A program made the translations under genes and the position numbers. Below the pieces are notes generated by a model, which worked only from the letters and a program-made list of their open reading frames with translations, searched no databases and was not told where the DNA came from. Positions 16,087 to 25,096 of a stretch of 41,879 nucleotides of DNA are shown one piece after another. Positions within the stretch are counted from its first letter, which is position 1; every line of letters begins with the position of its first letter. Location of the stretch: assembly GCF_003013405.1 (NCBI RefSeq), contig NZ_PXZL01000041.1, forward strand, positions 1-41,879, given 5' to 3'. The DNA comes from Brevibacillus formosus (lineage in GTDB: Bacteria; Bacillota; Bacilli; Brevibacillales; Brevibacillaceae).

Positions 16087-17046
16087 CTACTGATACAAGT
16101 GACAGGAGACGAAGTGGTTGGTGTCTACTTCCTGCCAGATAGGCTTCTTTTCGGCGCATACTGCTTTGGCTACCGGACAGCGCGTACGGAACACACAGCC
16201 GCTAGGTGGATTGATCGGGCTCGGAACGTCACCTTCGATAATAGTGCGCTCACGGCTTTTCTCCAAATCGGGATCGGGGACAGGAATGGCCGACAACAAC
16301 GCCTGCGTGTAAGGATGCTTCGGTGATTCGTAAAGGATTTCACTGGCAGTCATCTCGACCATATTGCCCAGGTACATGACGCCAATACGGTCACTGATGT
16401 GCTTAACCATCGCCAAATCATGCGCGATAAACAAATACGTCAGCTTTTGTTCCTGCTGCAATTTCTTCATTAAATTAACGACCTGTGCCTGAACCGAAAC
16501 ATCGAGTGCCGAAATCGGCTCATCGGCAATGATGAAGGTAGGATTGACGGCAAGCGCCCGCGCAATCCCTATCCGCTGTCGCTGACCACCACTGAACTCG
16601 TGCGGGAAACGGTTGGCATGCTCTTTTTGCAAACCAACCATCTCCAACAGCTCGATCACACGTTTCATTCGTTCCTTCCCTTTATATAGCCCATTAAGAT
16701 ACAGGCCCTCTGAAATGATTTCCGCAATGTTCATTCGGGGGTTCAGAGAAGCATACGGGTCCTGAAAAATCATTTGCATATGGCGTGTCAGCTTGCTCCG
16801 CTCAGCAGATGATGCCTGATGGACGTTTTGCCCATCAAAAATGACCTCCCCTGTCGTCGGTTGATACAATCCGATGATTGTACGGCCTGTGGTCGATTTG
16901 CCGCAGCCAGATTCCCCTACCAGTCCAAACGTTTCCCCCTCATATATATCGAAGGAGACATTGTCCGCTGCCGTAAGTGAGAGCCCTTTACCCAACGTAA
17001 AGGTTTTTGTCAGGTTCTTTACTTGGACCAGCTTCTTTCGTTGCAT
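16087..17046 (-). CDS. ykfD: peptide ABC transporter ATP-binding protein, OppF/DppF type
   Basis: One of the two ATPases of the peptide importer. The 319 residues contain Walker A GESGCGKST, the ABC signature FSGGQRQRIGIARAL, Walker B FIIADEP and the OppF-type C-terminal zinc/iron-cluster-like cysteine pattern (CVFRTRCP, VCAEKKP). The true start is the ATG at 17046 with AGGAG 7 nt upstream; the reading frame stays open to 17145 only because it overlaps ykfC. It is the last gene of the operon, as ykfD is in B. subtilis. Confidence 0.93.
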   Translation of the reverse strand: MQRKKLVQVKNLTKTFTLGKGLSLTAADNVSFDIYEGETFGLVGESGCGKSTTGRTIIGLYQPTTGEVIFDGQNVHQASSAERSKLTRHMQMIFQDPYASLNPRMNIAEIISEGLYLNGLYKGKERMKRVIELLEMVGLQKEHANRFPHEFSGGQRQRIGIARALAVNPTFIIADEPISALDVSVQAQVVNLMKKLQQEQKLTYLFIAHDLAMVKHISDRIGVMYLGNMVEMTASEILYESPKHPYTQALLSAIPVPDPDLEKSRERTIIEGDVPSPINPPSGCVFRTRCPVAKAVCAEKKPIWQEVDTNHFVSCHLYQ

Positions 17047-17071
17047 CTGGCCACTCCTCCCCGTTATCCGT

Positions 17072-17989
17072 TTACCAGTATCGTCTGGAGACGCAATGTT
17101 CCTTTTCGAGCTTGTAGCCATCCATCTTGACGATCTCGATGGCACTTCGCGAATCCGGAGAATGAATCATTTCGCCATTCCCCATGTAAATACCCACGTG
17201 ATGGACTCTGCCTTTCCCCTCTTCATGGGCAAAAAACAGCAGATCGCCCGGAAGCAAAGCTTCTTTTTCCACGAGCTGTCCAGCTTTTGCCTGATCAGAT
17301 GCATCACGCGGAATCTGGAGACCGACAGATCGGTGCATGTTGTACGCAAATCCTGAGCAGTCATACCCGTAAGAGGACATACCGCCCCATAAATAATGCA
17401 GGTTGAGGAATCGCTTGCCCGCTTCTACGATTGCCTCTCCACGATTTCCGGAAAGCTCGATGGGCTCGTTTGCCTTGACGATTTGGACGTCTGCTTTTGG
17501 CAAAAGTCCTGTGCCGCTCGGTGTCGCTACCGTTACCCAGTCTGTGGCTTCCTCGATCAGCGGCAGTTTGGTCAAAAAGGCAAGCTCCATGTCTGGCTTC
17601 TTGTCGGCTGTGTGTAGATGGGTAAACGCCGCCGTGACCATCGCCAGCTTTTGGCCTTGCTGTACCTCAAAGGCATCTGAACACGGTGCTAGCTGACGAG
17701 ACGGAACCCAGCCGGGATAGCCTGTTGCGCTTTTGTTCGTAGTCTGATCAGGAATCAGAATATGTGACCATTCCCCTTGCTCCTCCACTACCTCTACGCG
17801 TGTACCGTACAACGCTTGGGTTTGAATCGCGTTATTGTCGTAAAAACCGAGCTTCTCCTCAACAGTAAGGGAAGCGAGCCAGCTTCGTGCATCTACCGGG
17901 GATTGAAGCGCTACTTGGTCAATATCACGCGGCGACTCCGGCTTGGTCCACACAGTGGCGACAGAGACAGAAACAATGGCAGATTTCAT
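17072..17989 (-). CDS. ykfC: NlpC/P60 gamma-D-glutamyl-L-diamino acid endopeptidase (YkfC-like)
   Basis: Cleaves murein tri- and tetrapeptides between D-Glu and the diamino acid, releasing L-Ala-D-Glu for the epimerase next door. The 305 residues have two SH3b-like domains (about 1-185) and a C-terminal NlpC/P60 domain. The catalytic cysteine is in GYDCSGFAYN (about residue 210) and the histidine in VHHVGIYMG, followed by MIHSPDS. I see no signal peptide, so it probably acts in the cytoplasm on imported peptides. GGGGAG precedes the ATG. It starts just after the ykfB stop. Confidence 0.92.
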   Translation of the reverse strand: MKSAIVSVSVATVWTKPESPRDIDQVALQSPVDARSWLASLTVEEKLGFYDNNAIQTQALYGTRVEVVEEQGEWSHILIPDQTTNKSATGYPGWVPSRQLAPCSDAFEVQQGQKLAMVTAAFTHLHTADKKPDMELAFLTKLPLIEEATDWVTVATPSGTGLLPKADVQIVKANEPIELSGNRGEAIVEAGKRFLNLHYLWGGMSSYGYDCSGFAYNMHRSVGLQIPRDASDQAKAGQLVEKEALLPGDLLFFAHEEGKGRVHHVGIYMGNGEMIHSPDSRSAIEIVKMDGYKLEKEHCVSRRYW

Positions 17990-17990
17990 C

Positions 17991-19085
17991 TTAGTTCTCC
18001 CCTTCCCACAGGCTGACGGAACGAATACCGAGCCCAGACTCTTCTGGCATGCGCATCAAGCGGCCTTCGTACGTTACGCCACCTTCTATACCATCGTGCA
18101 AAAGCATCAACGGGGCATCAAAATCAAAGCGTGTGATGTTTTTCTTGCTGGCTGCAAAATGTGCTGCTGCTGATACAGCCAGACGCGATTCGATCATGCT
18201 GCCAACCATGCATGGAATACCGTGCTCTTCAGCCAATTGGTTGATTAATTGTGCTTTGTAAATGCCGCCAGCCTTCATCAGCTTGATATTAATCATGTCA
18301 GCCGCACGGTTTTGCAAAACCTGCAGGGCCTGCGCTGGTGAAAACACACTCTCGTCAGCCATGATTGGCGTATCGACTGAATCTGTTACCCGCTTCAAAC
18401 CTTCTAAATCATGGGCTTTTACAGGCTGCTCAATGAGTTCGATGCCAAGACCCATGTCCTCCATTTTGCGAATGGATAGGATCGCTTCTTTTACATTCCA
18501 TCCCTGGTTGGCATCAAGACGAATCTTCACCTGATTGCCCACGGATTTGCGAATTTCCTGGATGCGCAAAATGTCATCCTCGATATTGTCCTTACCGACC
18601 TTGATTTTCAGTACATGAAAGCCTTGCTTGAGATAGGCGGCCGCATCCTCGCCCATTTCCTTGGGGGAGTTCACGCTGACGGTATAATCCGTCTCCAATT
18701 GGTCACGGTAGCCACCGAGGAATTGATACAACGGCATTCCTGCGCGCTGAGAAATGATGTCGTACAACGCAATGTCTACCGCTGCCTTCGCACTCGTATT
18801 TCCTACCATGGATTGGTGCAAGGTTTGGAAAACCCGTTCATAGGCAAGCAAATTCAAGCCGATGAGCTGAGGTCTCATCGTATTCATAATCGCCGACTCG
18901 ATGCTTTCGATGCTGTCTCCGGTAATGACGACCGTAGCCGAAGCTTCGCCCCACCCGACCATACCATTGTCGCAGGTGATTTTCACCAGAATCGATTCCA
19001 GACTATGCACCGTTCGCAAAGCCGTTTTAAAAGGCTTTTTCAATGGAACAGATATTCGTTTTACTTCGATGGCTTGAATAATCAT
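17991..19085 (-). CDS. ykfB: L-Ala-D/L-Glu epimerase
   Basis: Enolase-superfamily enzyme that turns L-Ala-D-Glu from murein into L-Ala-L-Glu for normal peptidases. The 364 residues show the catalytic KxK in LKIKVGK, the metal ligands in RLDANQG, ELIEQPV and MADESV, and the second lysine in NIKLMKAGG. The start is the ATG at 19085 with GGAGG 5 nt upstream; an ATG 12 nt earlier has its site too close. It lies between the binding protein and ykfC, as in B. subtilis. Confidence 0.94.
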   Translation of the reverse strand: MIIQAIEVKRISVPLKKPFKTALRTVHSLESILVKITCDNGMVGWGEASATVVITGDSIESIESAIMNTMRPQLIGLNLLAYERVFQTLHQSMVGNTSAKAAVDIALYDIISQRAGMPLYQFLGGYRDQLETDYTVSVNSPKEMGEDAAAYLKQGFHVLKIKVGKDNIEDDILRIQEIRKSVGNQVKIRLDANQGWNVKEAILSIRKMEDMGLGIELIEQPVKAHDLEGLKRVTDSVDTPIMADESVFSPAQALQVLQNRAADMINIKLMKAGGIYKAQLINQLAEEHGIPCMVGSMIESRLAVSAAAHFAASKKNITRFDFDAPLMLLHDGIEGGVTYEGRLMRMPEESGLGIRSVSLWEGEN

Positions 19086-19184
19086 GTTTTCCTCCATCTT
19101 CTCCAGCACTCGTGCTTTCTTTCGTTGTGTTTTTTCTAATAGACATACTAAATTATAGCACTATTAAAAATTCTAGCAAAAAAG

Positions 19185-19222
19185 GGGGAGAGTCATTCCA
19201 CCCGCCTGAAATGACTTCTCCC
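19185..19222 (-). terminator. hairpin/terminator between dppE and ykfB
   Basis: A 12-bp stem with one bulge (GGGAGA-AGTCATT/AATGACT-CTCCC) is followed by CCTTTTTT on the minus strand. It lies 13 nt past the dppE stop. A terminator inside the operon would raise the binding protein over the downstream enzymes, a common arrangement in ABC import operons. Confidence 0.75.
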
Positions 19223-19235
19223 AACTTACTCCTTC

Positions 19236-20894
19236 TTACTTCACGACAGCTTTTCTCAGGTCTGTGTAGCTCAGTGAGGAGCTTTGTACACCACTCACCT
19301 TGTCGCTTGAGAGCAAGGAAGTGTTATAGAAATAAAGCGGTGCGATTGGCGCTTCATCCAACAAGATTTTTTCTGCATCATGCAGCAGCTTCAGACGTTT
19401 TACATCGTCTGGCTCCTTGTATGCGTCTTGGATCAGCTTGTCGAATTGCGCATTGCTCCAGCCCGTACGATTGCTTGCTGCCTTCGATTGGAAAATATCG
19501 AGGAAGTTGATCGCATCACCGAAGTCAGGCAACCAGGAAGAACGGGCAATTTGATACTGCAATTGTTTTTGCATATCCGTCAAAACTTTTCCTTCCACCT
19601 TTTGCAGCTTCACATCTACGCCCAGCGTCTGCTTCCACATTTCTTGCGCGGCTTGTGCCGTTTTTTCGTTAGCCGTTCCACTGCGGTAGGTGAGTGTAAC
19701 CTCTGGCAGTTTTGTATAGCCTTTTTCTTTCATTCCTTGTTCCAGGAGCTTCTTCGCTTCATCTGGGTTGAAGTTCACCAATTCTCCGCCTACTTCACGG
19801 AATTGTCCTTCACCGTTGGCATCAGGCAAACCATAAGATACGAAGCCTGTTCCCGGCTTTTGTTGACGCATCAGCACCAGATCGACCAGTGTCTTACGGT
19901 CAATCGCCAAGCTAAAGGCTTTACGAATATTGGCGTTATCAAATGGCTCCTTCGTTACGTTGAAACGATAGAACTCTGTACCTGCTCCATCACGCACGAA
20001 TACTTTGCCTTCTTTGAACAATTGGTCTGCCATGTCTGCCGGAACGGTTGTCGTTCTGTGCAGCTCCTCGTTCGTAAACATTTGATACTCGGTATTCTCG
20101 TCATCAATCATTTTCCAAACAGCGCCAGGCAGGGTTACATTAGCTGCATCCCAGTACGTATCGTTCTTCATCATTTTCAGTTCACTGTCATGCGCCCACT
20201 CTGTCAGCTTGAAAGGTCCGTTTCCAACAAAACTTGCTGCTTCTGCTGCCCATTTCGGGTCTTTTTCTACAGTTGCTTTGTGTACAGGGAAGAAAGCTGG
20301 GTTGGATGCCAACAGGAGCGTCCAGGAAGCTGGTTGAGCGAGCACGACCTCTAGTGTTTTGTCGTCCACCGCTTTTACTTTTACGCCATCCGCCGGTCCT
20401 TTACCGCTGTTATATGCCTCCGCTCCCTCAATAATGTACGCGAGGGATGCTGCCGGAGATGCCAGTGCAGGATCAAGCATACGTTTCCACGCGAATTCGA
20501 AGTCCTGAGCCTTTACCGGTTCACCATTGGACCATTTATTTTCACGCAGGGTAAAGGTGTAGGTTTTTCCATCCTCGGAGATTGTCCATTCGGAAGCGGC
20601 AGCTGGTTGAGGCTTTTGATTTTCATCCAGGCGAGTCAAGCCCTCCATCAAGTTGTTCAAAATGTTATAGGACGGCTCATCGAAGCCAATCGGCGGGTCC
20701 AATGATGTCGGTTCCTTGATATTATTCAACAACAGGAGCTTTGCCGCTTGATCGCCCGGCGTGGGAGCGTTTGGCTGAGCCGTGTTGCCTGGTGCAGGCT
20801 CACTCGGTGCAGCTGGTTGACCCGATGTACATCCAGCCATGAGCATAGACACACCCAACGTAGCCGTCAGCAACAATGTTGATAGTTTTTTCAC
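19236..20894 (-). CDS. dppE: peptide-binding lipoprotein of the ABC importer
   Basis: Extracellular substrate-binding protein of the OppA/DppE class (SBP family 5). The 552-residue precursor starts with a lipoprotein signal, lipobox LMAGC at about residue 22, then a proline/alanine-rich linker. The body has EPTSLDPPIGFDEPS, YTFTLRENKWSNGEPVKAQDF and ADFGDAINFLDIF-like segments typical of the family. The start is a GTG at 20894 with AAGGGGG 8 nt upstream; the frame stays open to 21116 through the dppD overlap, which is not real coding. The context suggests murein tripeptide as ligand. Confidence 0.93.
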   Translation of the reverse strand: MKKLSTLLLTATLGVSMLMAGCTSGQPAAPSEPAPGNTAQPNAPTPGDQAAKLLLLNNIKEPTSLDPPIGFDEPSYNILNNLMEGLTRLDENQKPQPAAASEWTISEDGKTYTFTLRENKWSNGEPVKAQDFEFAWKRMLDPALASPAASLAYIIEGAEAYNSGKGPADGVKVKAVDDKTLEVVLAQPASWTLLLASNPAFFPVHKATVEKDPKWAAEAASFVGNGPFKLTEWAHDSELKMMKNDTYWDAANVTLPGAVWKMIDDENTEYQMFTNEELHRTTTVPADMADQLFKEGKVFVRDGAGTEFYRFNVTKEPFDNANIRKAFSLAIDRKTLVDLVLMRQQKPGTGFVSYGLPDANGEGQFREVGGELVNFNPDEAKKLLEQGMKEKGYTKLPEVTLTYRSGTANEKTAQAAQEMWKQTLGVDVKLQKVEGKVLTDMQKQLQYQIARSSWLPDFGDAINFLDIFQSKAASNRTGWSNAQFDKLIQDAYKEPDDVKRLKLLHDAEKILLDEAPIAPLYFYNTSLLSSDKVSGVQSSSLSYTDLRKAVVK

Positions 20895-20995
20895 TGTTTC
20901 TTCCCCCTTATTTTTTGTTTTTGTATGTCGTAAAAGGATAGCGCCGTCAACGACACCCTCTTTTACACGAATGCACTGCCCTCCAAAGCTATGAA

Positions 20996-22021
20996 TCAAG
21001 TCCCCGTTGGCGGTTGCATCGACGCCAGCAACTTCTTCGCCCGTGGGTCCTGCAACCAGCAGGAAACCGCGTGTTTGCTGTGGACATGGGTCTCCGCAGG
21101 CTGGTAATTCCGACATACTTCCAACGCGTAGTCACAGCGCGCAGCGAATGCACAGCCAATTGGCGGGCTGAACAAATCCGGGGGTGTTCCAGGTATTGGG
21201 CTGAGCGGAATGGAGCGATCCGAATCCAAACGAGGCATCGACGCCAGCAAGCCTTTGGTGTACGGATGCTGCGGATTGTAAAAAATGTCGCGAACAGGTC
21301 CGGTCTCTACCACTTTTCCGGCATACATGACGTTGACCCGATCCGCAATCTTGGCGACGACTCCCAAGTCATGCGTGATAATAATGATCGAGACTCCCGT
21401 CTTTTGCTGAATGCTTTTGAATAGCTCGATGATTTGCGCCTGAATCGTTACATCCAACGCTGTCGTAGGCTCATCCGCAATCAGAATAGACGGCTTACAG
21501 ACAAGCGCAATCGCAATCATGATTCGTTGGCGCATCCCGCCACTGAACTGGTGTAAGTACTGCTTGAGACGACTTTCTGGATTGGCGATTCCGACCAAGG
21601 TGAGAATTTCAATTGCTTGCCGCTTGGCTTCGCTTCTGGTGACCTTTTGATGGCGAATGATTCCTTCCATAATCTGCTCACCAATGGTGATGGTCGGGTT
21701 GAGCGACGTCATCGCATCTTGAAAGATCATGGAAATTTCTTTTCCACGCAGCTCGCGCATCTGCTTTTCCGGTAGCTTTGCCAGGTCCTGCCCTTTAAAA
21801 TGAATGCTTCCACCCGCGATTTTTCCGATATGCTCCGGGATCAGACGCATAATGCTCCTTGCAGTCACGCTTTTCCCACATCCGGATTCACCAACAATGG
21901 CCAGTGTCTCCCCTTTGTTCAAGGTAAAGTTCACGTCCCGAACGGCGTTCACTTCACCGCCATGCGTCTTGAATGTGACCCGAAGCCCACTGACTTCCAG
22001 CAGCTTTTCCGTTTTATCCAT
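20996..22021 (-). CDS. dppD: peptide ABC transporter ATP-binding protein, OppD/DppD type
   Basis: First ATPase of the importer. The 341 residues contain Walker A GESGCGKSV, the signature FSGGMRQRIMIAIAL, Walker B ILIADEP and the C-terminal cysteine-bearing OppD tail (CAFAARCDYALEVC). It starts 5 nt after the dppC stop. About 100 nt, holding a weak TGTCGT/ACGACA hairpin, separate it from dppE. Confidence 0.94.
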   Translation of the reverse strand: MDKTEKLLEVSGLRVTFKTHGGEVNAVRDVNFTLNKGETLAIVGESGCGKSVTARSIMRLIPEHIGKIAGGSIHFKGQDLAKLPEKQMRELRGKEISMIFQDAMTSLNPTITIGEQIMEGIIRHQKVTRSEAKRQAIEILTLVGIANPESRLKQYLHQFSGGMRQRIMIAIALVCKPSILIADEPTTALDVTIQAQIIELFKSIQQKTGVSIIIITHDLGVVAKIADRVNVMYAGKVVETGPVRDIFYNPQHPYTKGLLASMPRLDSDRSIPLSPIPGTPPDLFSPPIGCAFAARCDYALEVCRNYQPAETHVHSKHAVSCWLQDPRAKKLLASMQPPTGT

Positions 22022-22026
22022 GTTGC

Positions 22027-22944
22027 CTACCTCCTTGACTTCGGATCGAATGCATCGCGCAAGCCATCACCGAGCACGTTGAACGCGAGCATCGTCAGCG
22101 AGATTAGGAAAGCAGGGAAAAAGAGTCGCCACCAATGACCGGACAAAATGGTTGGGAGTCCATCATTCGCCATTACCCCCCAGCTAGCCATCGGTGCTTG
22201 GATGCCGAGACCGAGGAAGCTCAGGAACGCCTCTGCAAAAATCGCAGATGGAACAGATAACGTGACATATACAATGATGATGCCAATTGTGTTGGGCAGC
22301 AGGTGCTTGCGAATGATGTAGAAAGGCTTTGCCCCCATTGTTTTTGCCGCCAGTACGTACTCGGAGTTTTTCATTTGCAGAACCTGTCCGCGCACAGTCC
22401 GGGCCATCCCAATCCAGCCTGTCGCACTCAACGCGATAATAATGGTTAAAAGTCCTGGCCCCATAACGACCATCAGCAAAATCACAACCAACAAATAAGG
22501 AAGTCCGTACAAAATGTCGACGAAGCGCATCATGATGTTATCGATTCGCCCGCCCAAATATCCGGCAATTCCTCCATACAAGACACCAATGAAAAAATCG
22601 ATAAGGGCTGCTGTCAAACCGACAAACAGGGAAATGCGCGCACCATACCAAACGCGGGTGAACACATCACGGCCAAAATCATCAGTACCAAACCAGTTCG
22701 CTTCCGATGGCGGTTTGTTTTTCATAATAATCGACTGTTTCGCGTATTCATGACCAGAGATTAGCGGTCCAATCGTAGCCATAACCCCAAGCAAGACAAT
22801 AACCACCAACCCCATCAGAGCCAGCTTGTTTCCTCTCAGGCGAAGCCAAGCTTCTTGCCAAAACGTCAGTTGAGGTCGCACAATCGCTTCCGCATTGAGG
22901 TTATCTTTTCGCATGGGGACAAATAAATCATCAGAAACGATCAT
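22027..22944 (-). CDS. dppC: peptide ABC transporter permease, DppC type
   Basis: Membrane subunit of the peptide importer. The 305 residues have an N-terminal cytoplasmic arm, a first membrane helix near residue 40 and an OppC-type core with GTDDFGRDVFTRVWYGARIS and the EAA loop around EYVLAAKTMGAKPFYIIRKH. Its ATG overlaps the dppB stop (ATGA), and AGGAGAG lies inside the end of dppB. Confidence 0.94.
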   Translation of the reverse strand: MIVSDDLFVPMRKDNLNAEAIVRPQLTFWQEAWLRLRGNKLALMGLVVIVLLGVMATIGPLISGHEYAKQSIIMKNKPPSEANWFGTDDFGRDVFTRVWYGARISLFVGLTAALIDFFIGVLYGGIAGYLGGRIDNIMMRFVDILYGLPYLLVVILLMVVMGPGLLTIIIALSATGWIGMARTVRGQVLQMKNSEYVLAAKTMGAKPFYIIRKHLLPNTIGIIIVYVTLSVPSAIFAEAFLSFLGLGIQAPMASWGVMANDGLPTILSGHWWRLFFPAFLISLTMLAFNVLGDGLRDAFDPKSRR

Positions 22945-23879
22945 CCTTCGCTCTCCTTTCGATGCAGCTTAATTCGTGGATCAATGATGCCATACAGTAC
23001 ATCGACGACAAACATCAGGAAAATCAAAAGTGCGCTATAGAAGACAGTCGTGCCCATAATGACAGAATAGTCGCGGTTATTAATGCCTGCGACGAAATAT
23101 TTCCCCATCCCAGGAATCGCAAATATTTTTTCGATCACAAAGCTTCCCGTTAAAACGTTGGCAATCAATGCGCCTAGTAGCGTAACGACAGGCAAAATCG
23201 CGTTACGAAGTGCGTGCTTCAACACGATCGTCGCTGGAGACAGCCCTTTTGCACGAGCGGTTTCAATGTATTCCTGAGTCAACACTTCCAGCATGTTGGT
23301 TCGAGTCAAACGAGCGATAATCGCAATCGGACCAAACGCCAATGCAAGCGCTGGCATAATTACATGCTGCCAAGTACCCCACGTTGCGGTGGGCAACAGC
23401 TTCCATTCGACCGCCAAATATTTGATTAATAAAGAAGCGACAACAAAGCTGGGAACAGATATCCCAATAACTGCAATAATCATGGCAAGGTAATCAATGA
23501 GACGGTTATGTCGTAGTGCGGCGATCACACCGAGTGCGATACCCGTGACAATCGCAAAGACGACAGAAATCAGTCCGAGTTGAAAAGAGACGGGGAATCC
23601 ACGGGCGATCATTTTGTTGACCGTATCCGAGCTGTTGGCAATCGATGGTCCAAGGTCAAACTGCACCAGCTTTTGCAAGTACAGCCCGTATTGGACGAGT
23701 AGTGGCTTATCCAGGTTGTAGTAGGCATTGAGGTTCGCAGCAACTGCTTCGTTTAATGCCTTTCCTTCTTTTTCAAAAGGAGATCCTGGAACGGCATGCA
23801 TCAGGAAAAAGGTGAGGGTAATGATGAGCCATAACGTCACGATCATGGAGATAAATCTGCGGAAGACAAAAGATAGCAA
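22941..23879 (-). CDS. dppB: peptide ABC transporter permease, DppB type
   Basis: Membrane subunit of the importer with six predicted helices over 312 residues. The N-terminus FVFRRFISMIVTLWLIITLTF-like helix, the GSPF segment and the EAA loop around EYIETARAKGLSPATIVLKH are typical of OppB/DppB. The start is a TTG at 23879 with AGGAGG 7 nt upstream. It is the first gene of the operon here; B. subtilis has dppA in front of it. Confidence 0.93.
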   Translation of the reverse strand: MLSFVFRRFISMIVTLWLIITLTFFLMHAVPGSPFEKEGKALNEAVAANLNAYYNLDKPLLVQYGLYLQKLVQFDLGPSIANSSDTVNKMIARGFPVSFQLGLISVVFAIVTGIALGVIAALRHNRLIDYLAMIIAVIGISVPSFVVASLLIKYLAVEWKLLPTATWGTWQHVIMPALALAFGPIAIIARLTRTNMLEVLTQEYIETARAKGLSPATIVLKHALRNAILPVVTLLGALIANVLTGSFVIEKIFAIPGMGKYFVAGINNRDYSVIMGTTVFYSALLIFLMFVVDVLYGIIDPRIKLHRKESEG

Positions 23880-23925
23880 GGACTCTCCTCCTTTTCATCA
23901 AAAACTGACCTCTCGTAATAAGCAA

Positions 23926-23968
23926 AAAACCCAGCAAATGCACGCGATCATGGCATTTGCTGGGTTTT
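23926..23968 (-). terminator. strong hairpin with T-run in front of dppB
   Basis: A perfect 16-bp stem (AAAACCCAGCAAATGC and its complement, 11-nt loop) is followed by TTTTTT on the minus strand. It can end the DUF3870 transcript. Only about 45 nt remain between it and the dppB start, with no good promoter, so it may act instead as an attenuator of a longer transcript. Confidence 0.8.
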
Positions 23969-23976
23969 ACTTACGT

Positions 23977-23991
23977 GTATGCCGTGCATAC
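23977..23991. repeat. short palindrome upstream of the dpp hairpin
   Basis: A perfect inverted repeat GTATGC-CGT-GCATAC lies between the DUF3870 stop and the terminator hairpin. It may be an operator or part of the RNA structure; nothing decides this from sequence. Confidence 0.3.
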
Positions 23992-24015
23992 GAATAAATA
24001 AAGCAGCGGGTGTAT

Positions 24016-24357
24016 TCATTTGGTGACTGTGGCTTTATTTCTCGTGGAAACTGCTTGTTTGTACTTCTTTTGGGCGTCCTTAAACGCTGCGATCAATGTT
24101 TTTTGGGAAGATCCAAAATACCGAAAGCGAATCTCTTCGCCAATTTCCTCCGACGCCATAATCGAATGACCGACAAAGATCGACCGAGCAAAATCAGACG
24201 TCAGTTGGACCGTGGAGGAACAGGCCGCATCTACGATCTTGTCGTTGGAAGTATCGACAACCAATCCAATAAAAAAAGCGCTGAATTGCTGTGTAATAGG
24301 ATTGTTCGAAGAGGACTGTGCATCGCCTACGATATAAATGGTATCTTTATCAAACAA
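24016..24357 (-). CDS. DUF3870-like protein of unknown function
   Basis: I recognise the pattern of the DUF3870 family: TIYIVGDAQSSSNNPITQQF, then FIGLVVDTSNDKIVDAACSS, FARSIFVGHSI and a C-terminal AAFKDAQKKYK helix. The function is not known. The start is inferred as a TTG at 24357 with GTGGGG 7 nt upstream (113 residues). The frame is open further upstream to 24477, but that part has no ribosome binding site and crosses the probable promoter. A strong hairpin follows before dppB, so it may be a small gene of its own or the head of the dpp transcript. Confidence 0.75.
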   Translation of the reverse strand: MFDKDTIYIVGDAQSSSNNPITQQFSAFFIGLVVDTSNDKIVDAACSSTVQLTSDFARSIFVGHSIMASEEIGEEIRFRYFGSSQKTLIAAFKDAQKKYKQAVSTRNKATVTK

Positions 24358-24455
24358 ATCAATAACCCCACTTTTACTATGCTTAACGGACCGGCAAACG
24401 GGATGTTCGGAGAGCGACTTCCTCACAATCGCAAGCTGGGTAAGCACTTTCCTAC

Positions 24456-24484
24456 ATAGTACCAGAAGAATTTGCAATTTGCAA
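24456..24484 (-). promoter_or_regulatory. sigma-A-like promoter for the DUF3870 gene
   Basis: -35 TTGCAA (24479-24484), 17-nt spacer, -10 TACTAT (24456-24461). It begins just past the last gene of Tad cluster 2, so it marks the boundary between that cluster and the dpp region. It would give a leader of about 90 nt. Confidence 0.5.
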
Positions 24485-24494
24485 ATAAGTCTGA

Positions 24495-25058
24495 CTAATC
24501 TTTCAGTTCTTCTACAGATACGACCGGAAACGAGTGTGACGGCAGTATCGGCAGAAACGGTCGCTCGTCGATGTAGGCAACTACGACATGGGATGGACCG
24601 ACCATCGTTTTCGGTGCTAGCTGCAGTTCCTCCCCACGCTCAGTTACGACGGTAATTTGCAGCATTCCACCTCCCGGACGAGCTGGTCCTTTCGTTGCTC
24701 GCTCTGTCACGAGAGTTGTCCCATTGTACTGCAGGCGTAATTGAAGGTCATTGCGCCACGAACGGAAATCCACATAATAGCGGGAGAAAGGAATGGGATC
24801 AGTGGTCACACTGTCTGCTTGAGGGACGAACATGGCTTGCTCACGACGGTAACCACCATTCTCATACATTCTGTCATCAAAACGTTCAAGAGCCTCATTT
24901 TCGAGCAAATCAATCACACCCTCTGTTTTCAATACAGGATCAACAGCAAAGGTGGCGTGATGATTAGACAACTCCAGGAGTATCTTCAGTTCTGTTTTTT
25001 TCTGCATGGCGATGTCTGCATCTACAATAAACATACCTACCAGCAAAAAGAACAACAT
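24495..25058 (-). CDS. last gene of Tad cluster 2: single-pass membrane protein, TadE/pseudopilin-like
   Basis: I do not recognise the family. From the first ATG at 25058 the protein has 187 residues. A hydrophobic N-terminal helix (about 1-13, longer if the start is further upstream) is followed by a helical stem and a beta-rich outer part. This is the layout of pseudopilins, without a prepilin peptidase site. No ribosome binding site precedes the ATG. A perfect AGGAGG at 25097-25102 is followed in frame by ATT, GTT and ACG codons but no standard start, so the true N-terminus may lie up to 10-12 residues upstream and use a non-standard start codon. Confidence 0.7.
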   Translation of the reverse strand: MLFFLLVGMFIVDADIAMQKKTELKILLELSNHHATFAVDPVLKTEGVIDLLENEALERFDDRMYENGGYRREQAMFVPQADSVTTDPIPFSRYYVDFRSWRNDLQLRLQYNGTTLVTERATKGPARPGGGMLQITVVTERGEELQLAPKTMVGPSHVVVAYIDERPFLPILPSHSFPVVSVEELKD

Positions 25059-25096
25059 CGTAGAAATGGATAAGATATTTATACCCGTAACAATAG

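Noticed and set aside
19380..20354. Plus-strand open frame of 324 codons opposite dppE
   Set aside because: Shadow frame; the minus strand encodes a clear binding lipoprotein here.
20895..21116. N-terminal extension of the peptide-binding protein
   Set aside because: It overlaps the end of dppD in another frame. The lipoprotein signal starts at the GTG at 20894, which has its own ribosome binding site.
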